DNA of 10,459 nt from an uncultured Aquimonas sp. (GTDB lineage: Bacteria; Pseudomonadota; Gammaproteobacteria; Xanthomonadales; Xanthomonadaceae). Positions 7,452-10,459 of this stretch are shown here, one piece after another; position 1 is the stretch's first letter, and each line of letters opens with the position of its first letter. The stretch is taken from the NCBI GenBank assembly GCA_946481615.1, contig CAMLOR010000102.1:1-10459 (forward strand), given 5' to 3'. The position numbers were made by a program, and so were the translations under genes. The notes beneath the pieces were generated by a model. That model had not been told where the DNA came from. It saw only the letters and a program-made list of their open reading frames with translations, and did no database searches.

Positions 7452-8582
7452 CAGGGCTCGGGTGTGGGAGGACAGGCGCCACTGTCGCCGGTCGGAATCG
7501 GTGCGCCACCGCCGGACGGCGAGCTGGGCGCGATCACCAATGCGGCGTAGTCGTTGAAATCCATCGAGGTGGTGATCGCGCAATCGAGGCTGAAGGACCC
7601 GTTCCAGCTCACGAAACCCTCATCGACGATGCCGTTGCCGTTCCAGTCGATTGCCGTGTGCAGGGGATGGTCCAGGGGGCACAGCCCCTGCGCTTCACTG
7701 AGCTGTCCCTGGACCATCGTCGGCCGTGTTCCGTCGGAATATCCGAGATGGTCGATGCCATCTCCGCCCGGACTGCAATTCACATCGAGTCCGGGGAACT
7801 GGTGGTTGTAATTCATCAGCGAGTTGTAGTTCGGCTTTCCGTTGCAGTCGATGTCTCCGCCGTGATACAGCCCGAGGTTGTGTCCCAGTTCGTGGATGAT
7901 CGTATTGCGGACGCGGTCGGTGTCGTCGTAGACGCAGTTGAGACTCACGATGCTGTCATCGCCAGAAATGTTCGCAAGTCCGCTGCTGTTCCTGAAATCT
8001 TCCCAATAGTGGGCGTGCATCTGGTAGCGGAAGTAGCCCGCGCGGTTCGCGTCGAAGTGCTGCGACTTGGTGTCGACGTAGAGCTGTCCCAGACGGCCGA
8101 ACGCCGTTGGGGACTTCGAGCAGGTTGCCGCCCGAGAATGCGCCGCCTTGACCGAAATCGGCGATGAAATTCACGCCAGGCTCGCCGTCCGGGTTCGCCA
8201 GCGGGATGGCGGCGTAGAAGATCTTCACCTCTTCGATGGTCGACGCGGCAGGTCGATGGGAGTGCTGGCCGCAGTTGCGGGCGTCCTCGTCCCAGTCCAT
8301 CTCGACGAGCAGATCCTTGTGCCGCGGATCGACGCCGAAGGCGGGTAGATCGAGTCCGCCGAGTGTCCCGAGCACTTCGTCGCCATCGGAAAGGCCGTCG
8401 TTGTCGGTGTCGGGGTTGTCGACGGCCGTGTTTCTGTTGGCTTCCTCGCAATCCACAAGACGATCGCCGTCCGTGTCGACGAAGCAGGATTCTTCGAATC
8501 CGTGCAGAAAGATCCGTTCTGCGTGCACCATGCCGCATGCCGCGGACAGGGTCAGCACGAGGCCCGCTTTCCAATGCGTCAT
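7451..8582 (-). pseudogene. Secreted metzincin-like zinc metalloprotease gene, broken by a one-base frameshift
   Basis: The ATG at 8582 follows GGGGAGTGGGG and opens a signal peptide (MTHWKAGLVLTLSAACGMVHA, residues 1-21) followed by ERIFLHGFE. Asp-rich calcium-type repeats come next (DTDGDRLVDCEE at 36-47, DNPDTDNDGLSDGDE at 55-69), as in thrombospondin-type-3-like segments. At residue 158 (Pro, CCC at 8111-8109) the frame fails: read straight on, it ends at 7956 after 208 residues. Removing one G from the plus-strand GGGG at 8109-8112 joins VP to TAFGRLGQLYVD and gives 376 residues. The restored part holds HELGHNLGLYH (230-240), the HExxHxxGxxH zinc site with catalytic Glu231, a likely Met-turn SLMNY (254-258) and a second Asp-rich loop DWNGNGIVDEG (312-322). 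There is no C-terminal anchor. The break may be a real mutation, a sequencing error or, less likely, programmed +1 frameshifting. Substrate unknown. Confidence 0.82.
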
Positions 8583-8840
8583 CCCCACTCCCCATGCGTC
8601 CACAGGGCGGAGCAACCCGCAACGGGCGGTTCCGCCATCCTTGCATTCGAACTCCAGCGGCCTCGTCCGCCGGAAGCGACAACGACGGCAGGCGAACGAG
8701 TGCACGCGGTATGCAATCAGAGACGCAAGGACGCACGTCTGAAGAATTTTCATGGCGCTGAAACATGCACGGCGCGATGCGTCGTCGGTTAAGGCCGCGT
8801 GAGCCAGCATCGTTCCACTCGCAAGCAGGGAGAGCGATCC
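8583..8840. other. Divergent intergenic region between the metalloprotease gene and the UbiB-family kinase gene
   Basis: This 258-bp gap must hold the start signals for both directions. I find no convincing -35/-10 pair. On the minus strand the protease frame stays open upstream to an ATG at 8753 whose product starts MKILQTCVLASLIAYRVHSFA, which looks like a signal peptide. It is followed by basic, low-complexity sequence and a second signal peptide, so I treat it as chance. Confidence 0.5.
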
Positions 8841-10459
8841 ATGGCCGCGGATGCCGCGCTTCACGACGACGACAAATCGCCCGTGCCACCGCAAGGCGAA
8901 GGCACGACGCCGCCTGCGCAAGGCGTGATGGCACGCTCGGCGCAATTGCTGCGCTTCGCCACCAAATACCGCCATCTGTCGGCCGATTCCGACCCCAAGG
9001 CCGAGTCGAAGCTGCATCCGGAAGAGTTCGCGAAGGACATCCAGGATCTCGGTCCCGCCTTCATCAAGATCGGGCAGACGCTTTCGGTGCGGCCCGATCT
9101 GTTGCCGCGTCCCTATCTCGATGCGCTCGCGAAGTTGCAGGACGACACCGAGACGGTGCCGTTCGAGGCCATCCGCCAGCAGGTCGAAGGCGAGCTGGGC
9201 GTGCGCCTGGGGCATCTGTTCGCGCGTTTCGACGAGGAGCCGCTCGCCGCCGCGTCGCTGGCGCAGGTGCACGCGGCCACGCTGCGCGACGGGCGCGAGG
9301 TGGTGGTGAAGGTGCAGCGTCCGGGCATCGACGAGGCCATCCGCAACGATCTTGGCGTGCTGGCCGGCGTGGCAAAGACCGCCGACCGCCTCACCGAGCA
9401 GGGCCGGCGCGCGCATTTTCGCCAGTGGATCGAGGAAATGGGCGAGACGCTGTCGGAAGAACTCGATTATCGATTGGAAGCCGACAATCTGCGCGCCTTC
9501 CGCGAGCATATCGAAGACTACCCCTCGTTGTACGTGCCGCGCCCGATCGACGATCTGAGTTCGGCGCGCGTGCTCACCATGGAGCGCGTGCAGGGCACCA
9601 AGGTGACGCAGGCGGTGGAGCTGCGCCGCCTGGAAGAGCCGCTCGACGAGCTGGCGCGCGATCTGATGCGCGCCTATCTCGACCAGATCTTCATCCACGG
9701 CCTGGTGCACGCCGATCCGCATCCGGGCAACGTGATGCTGATGGACGACGGGCGCCTGGGCCTGATCGACCTGGGCATGGTGGCGCGCCTGGCGCCGCGC
9801 ATGCGCGACAACCTGCTCAAGCTGCTGGCGGCGGTAGTGGAGGGCGATGGCGACGAGGTCGCGGCGCAGACGCTGGCGATGGGCGAGCGGTTGGAGATGT
9901 TCGACGAGACTACGTGGGCGCGTCGCTGCGGCCGGCTGGTGGCGCGCTACCACACGCAAAGTAGCGGCCATCGCGCTGCCGAGGCGCGTCAGCGCGGCGA
10001 GGGCGGCCTGATGATCGAGCTGATGCGCCTGGGCGTGGCGAGCGGATTGCGGCCGCCGCCGGAAGTCGCGCTGCTCGGACGCACGCTGCTGGCGCTCGAA
10101 TCGGTGATGTGCGTGCTCGGCCCGCGCCTGTCGGCGCGCCAGATCGTGCGCGAGCATCTGGACAAGGTGCTGGCCGAACGCATGGCGCAGGAGACCTCGC
10201 TGCCGATGTTGCGCGCGCGCTTCGGCGAAATGGCCGAGCTCGGCCGCGATCTGCCGCGCTACGCCCGCATGACGCTGGAAACCATCGCCCACAACCGGCT
10301 GCGCGTGCACGTCTCGGGGCTCGAGGAATCGCGCCTGCTGGAGAACCTGCAGAAGATCGCCAATCGCATCGCCACCGGCCTGATCTGCGGTGCGCTGGTG
10401 GTGGGCGCGGCGCTGGCGCTGCGCGTGGCCGAAGGGCCGCGGCTGTTCGGCTTCAACGG
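8841..10459 (+). CDS. AarF/ABC1/UbiB-family atypical kinase, C-terminus cut by window edge
   Basis: This is a membrane-associated protein-kinase-like ATPase of the family that includes UbiB, which supports ubiquinone biosynthesis or lipid handling. The window holds 539 residues. Family motifs are complete: the inhibitory KxGQ in FIKIGQTLSVRPDLLPR (74-90; Lys76, Gly78, Gln79), the alanine-rich nucleotide loop AAASLAQVH (136-144), Lys157 in VVVKVQRPG, EELDYRLEADN (206-216), the catalytic HADPHPGN (290-297; Asp292, Asn297) and the metal-binding IDLG (309-312; Asp310). A hydrophobic segment at about 509-529 matches the C-terminal membrane anchor usual in the family, so only a short part is probably missing. 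The ATG at 8841 has AGGGAG at 8827-8832. Codon use and GC return to those of the left half of the window. The genes expected next to canonical ubiB (ubiE, ubiJ) are not seen, so I do not give the symbol. Confidence 0.93.
   Translation, partial: MAADAALHDDDKSPVPPQGEGTTPPAQGVMARSAQLLRFATKYRHLSADSDPKAESKLHPEEFAKDIQDLGPAFIKIGQTLSVRPDLLPRPYLDALAKLQDDTETVPFEAIRQQVEGELGVRLGHLFARFDEEPLAAASLAQVHAATLRDGREVVVKVQRPGIDEAIRNDLGVLAGVAKTADRLTEQGRRAHFRQWIEEMGETLSEELDYRLEADNLRAFREHIEDYPSLYVPRPIDDLSSARVLTMERVQGTKVTQAVELRRLEEPLDELARDLMRAYLDQIFIHGLVHADPHPGNVMLMDDGRLGLIDLGMVARLAPRMRDNLLKLLAAVVEGDGDEVAAQTLAMGERLEMFDETTWARRCGRLVARYHTQSSGHRAAEARQRGEGGLMIELMRLGVASGLRPPPEVALLGRTLLALESVMCVLGPRLSARQIVREHLDKVLAERMAQETSLPMLRARFGEMAELGRDLPRYARMTLETIAHNRLRVHVSGLEESRLLENLQKIANRIATGLICGALVVGAALALRVAEGPRLFGFN

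Larger units (their letters stand above)
6861..7513 (-). repeat. Diverged tandem repeat unit: protease 3' end plus small secreted protein
   Basis: Unit A runs from 7513 (protease tail) through copy 1. Unit B begins at about 6933 and runs through copy 2, beyond this interval, to 6382. The boundary region aligns without gaps (7513-7441 with 6933-6861) and the downstream genes are paralogous over their whole length. The repeat is old: about 60% identical at the boundary by hand count, with silent and replacement changes mixed. Confidence 0.6.

Noticed and set aside
8018..8020. Separate gene starting at the internal ATG at 8020 and encoding only the zinc-site half of the protease.
   Set aside because: No ribosome site precedes it, and the same frame continues upstream with credible protease sequence (TAFGRLGQLYVD...) up to the frameshift at 8109-8112.
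9766..9777. IDLGM in the UbiB-family kinase in place of the DFG-like form.
   Set aside because: The residue after the metal-binding Asp varies in this family (E. coli UbiB has Cys there by my recollection), so it does not suggest loss of activity.
8583..10310. Long minus-strand open frame antisense to the UbiB-family gene, continuous with the protease N-terminus.
   Set aside because: The plus strand carries full kinase motifs over the same bases. The antisense product is low-complexity, and the protease has its own signal peptide and ribosome site at 8582.

Overview
The window is high-GC DNA with a compact, operon-rich layout. It resembles a gammaproteobacterium of the Lysobacterales (Xanthomonadales), perhaps the Rhodanobacteraceae. 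This is inferred from the ybhP-clsB-ybhN gene order known from gammaproteobacteria, the OtsA/OtsB/TreS trehalose set, and secreted proteins carrying an 'IF..GFE' motif and a VPALS-type (IPTL-like) C-terminus. The family assignment is an inference; no rRNA or other marker is present.

Left part (1-3304): a trehalose locus. treS (cut by the window edge) and otsA lie on the minus strand and overlap by one base. otsB runs divergently from an 87-bp gap that contains a GTGCCAG/CTGGCAC inverted repeat. OtsA makes trehalose-6-phosphate, OtsB dephosphorylates it, and TreS interconverts maltose and trehalose, so two routes to one osmoprotectant sit together.

Middle part (3395-6328): a plus-strand, translationally coupled trio, ybhP (endonuclease/exonuclease/phosphatase fold), clsB (cardiolipin synthase B, two HKD motifs) and ybhN (multi-spanning membrane protein), with 4-bp and 14-bp overlaps. 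It is a membrane phospholipid module.

Right-middle part (6382-8582): a minus-strand island of visibly lower GC. In transcription order it encodes a secreted metzincin-like zinc metalloprotease broken by a single extra base, then a small secreted four-cysteine protein ending in a VPALS plus membrane-helix tail, then a fragment whose translation and spacing match the end of the protease gene, then a second copy of the small secreted protein. The simplest reading is that a protease/small-protein pair was duplicated in tandem and most of the second protease gene was later lost. This poorly characterised module is the most unusual content of the window.

Right end (8841-10459): a plus-strand AarF/ABC1/UbiB-family atypical kinase, intact up to the window edge. 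No gene-free stretch exceeds 300 bases (the longest is 258 bp, 8583-8840). I saw no tRNA, rRNA, CRISPR, insertion sequence or convincing Rho-independent terminator.
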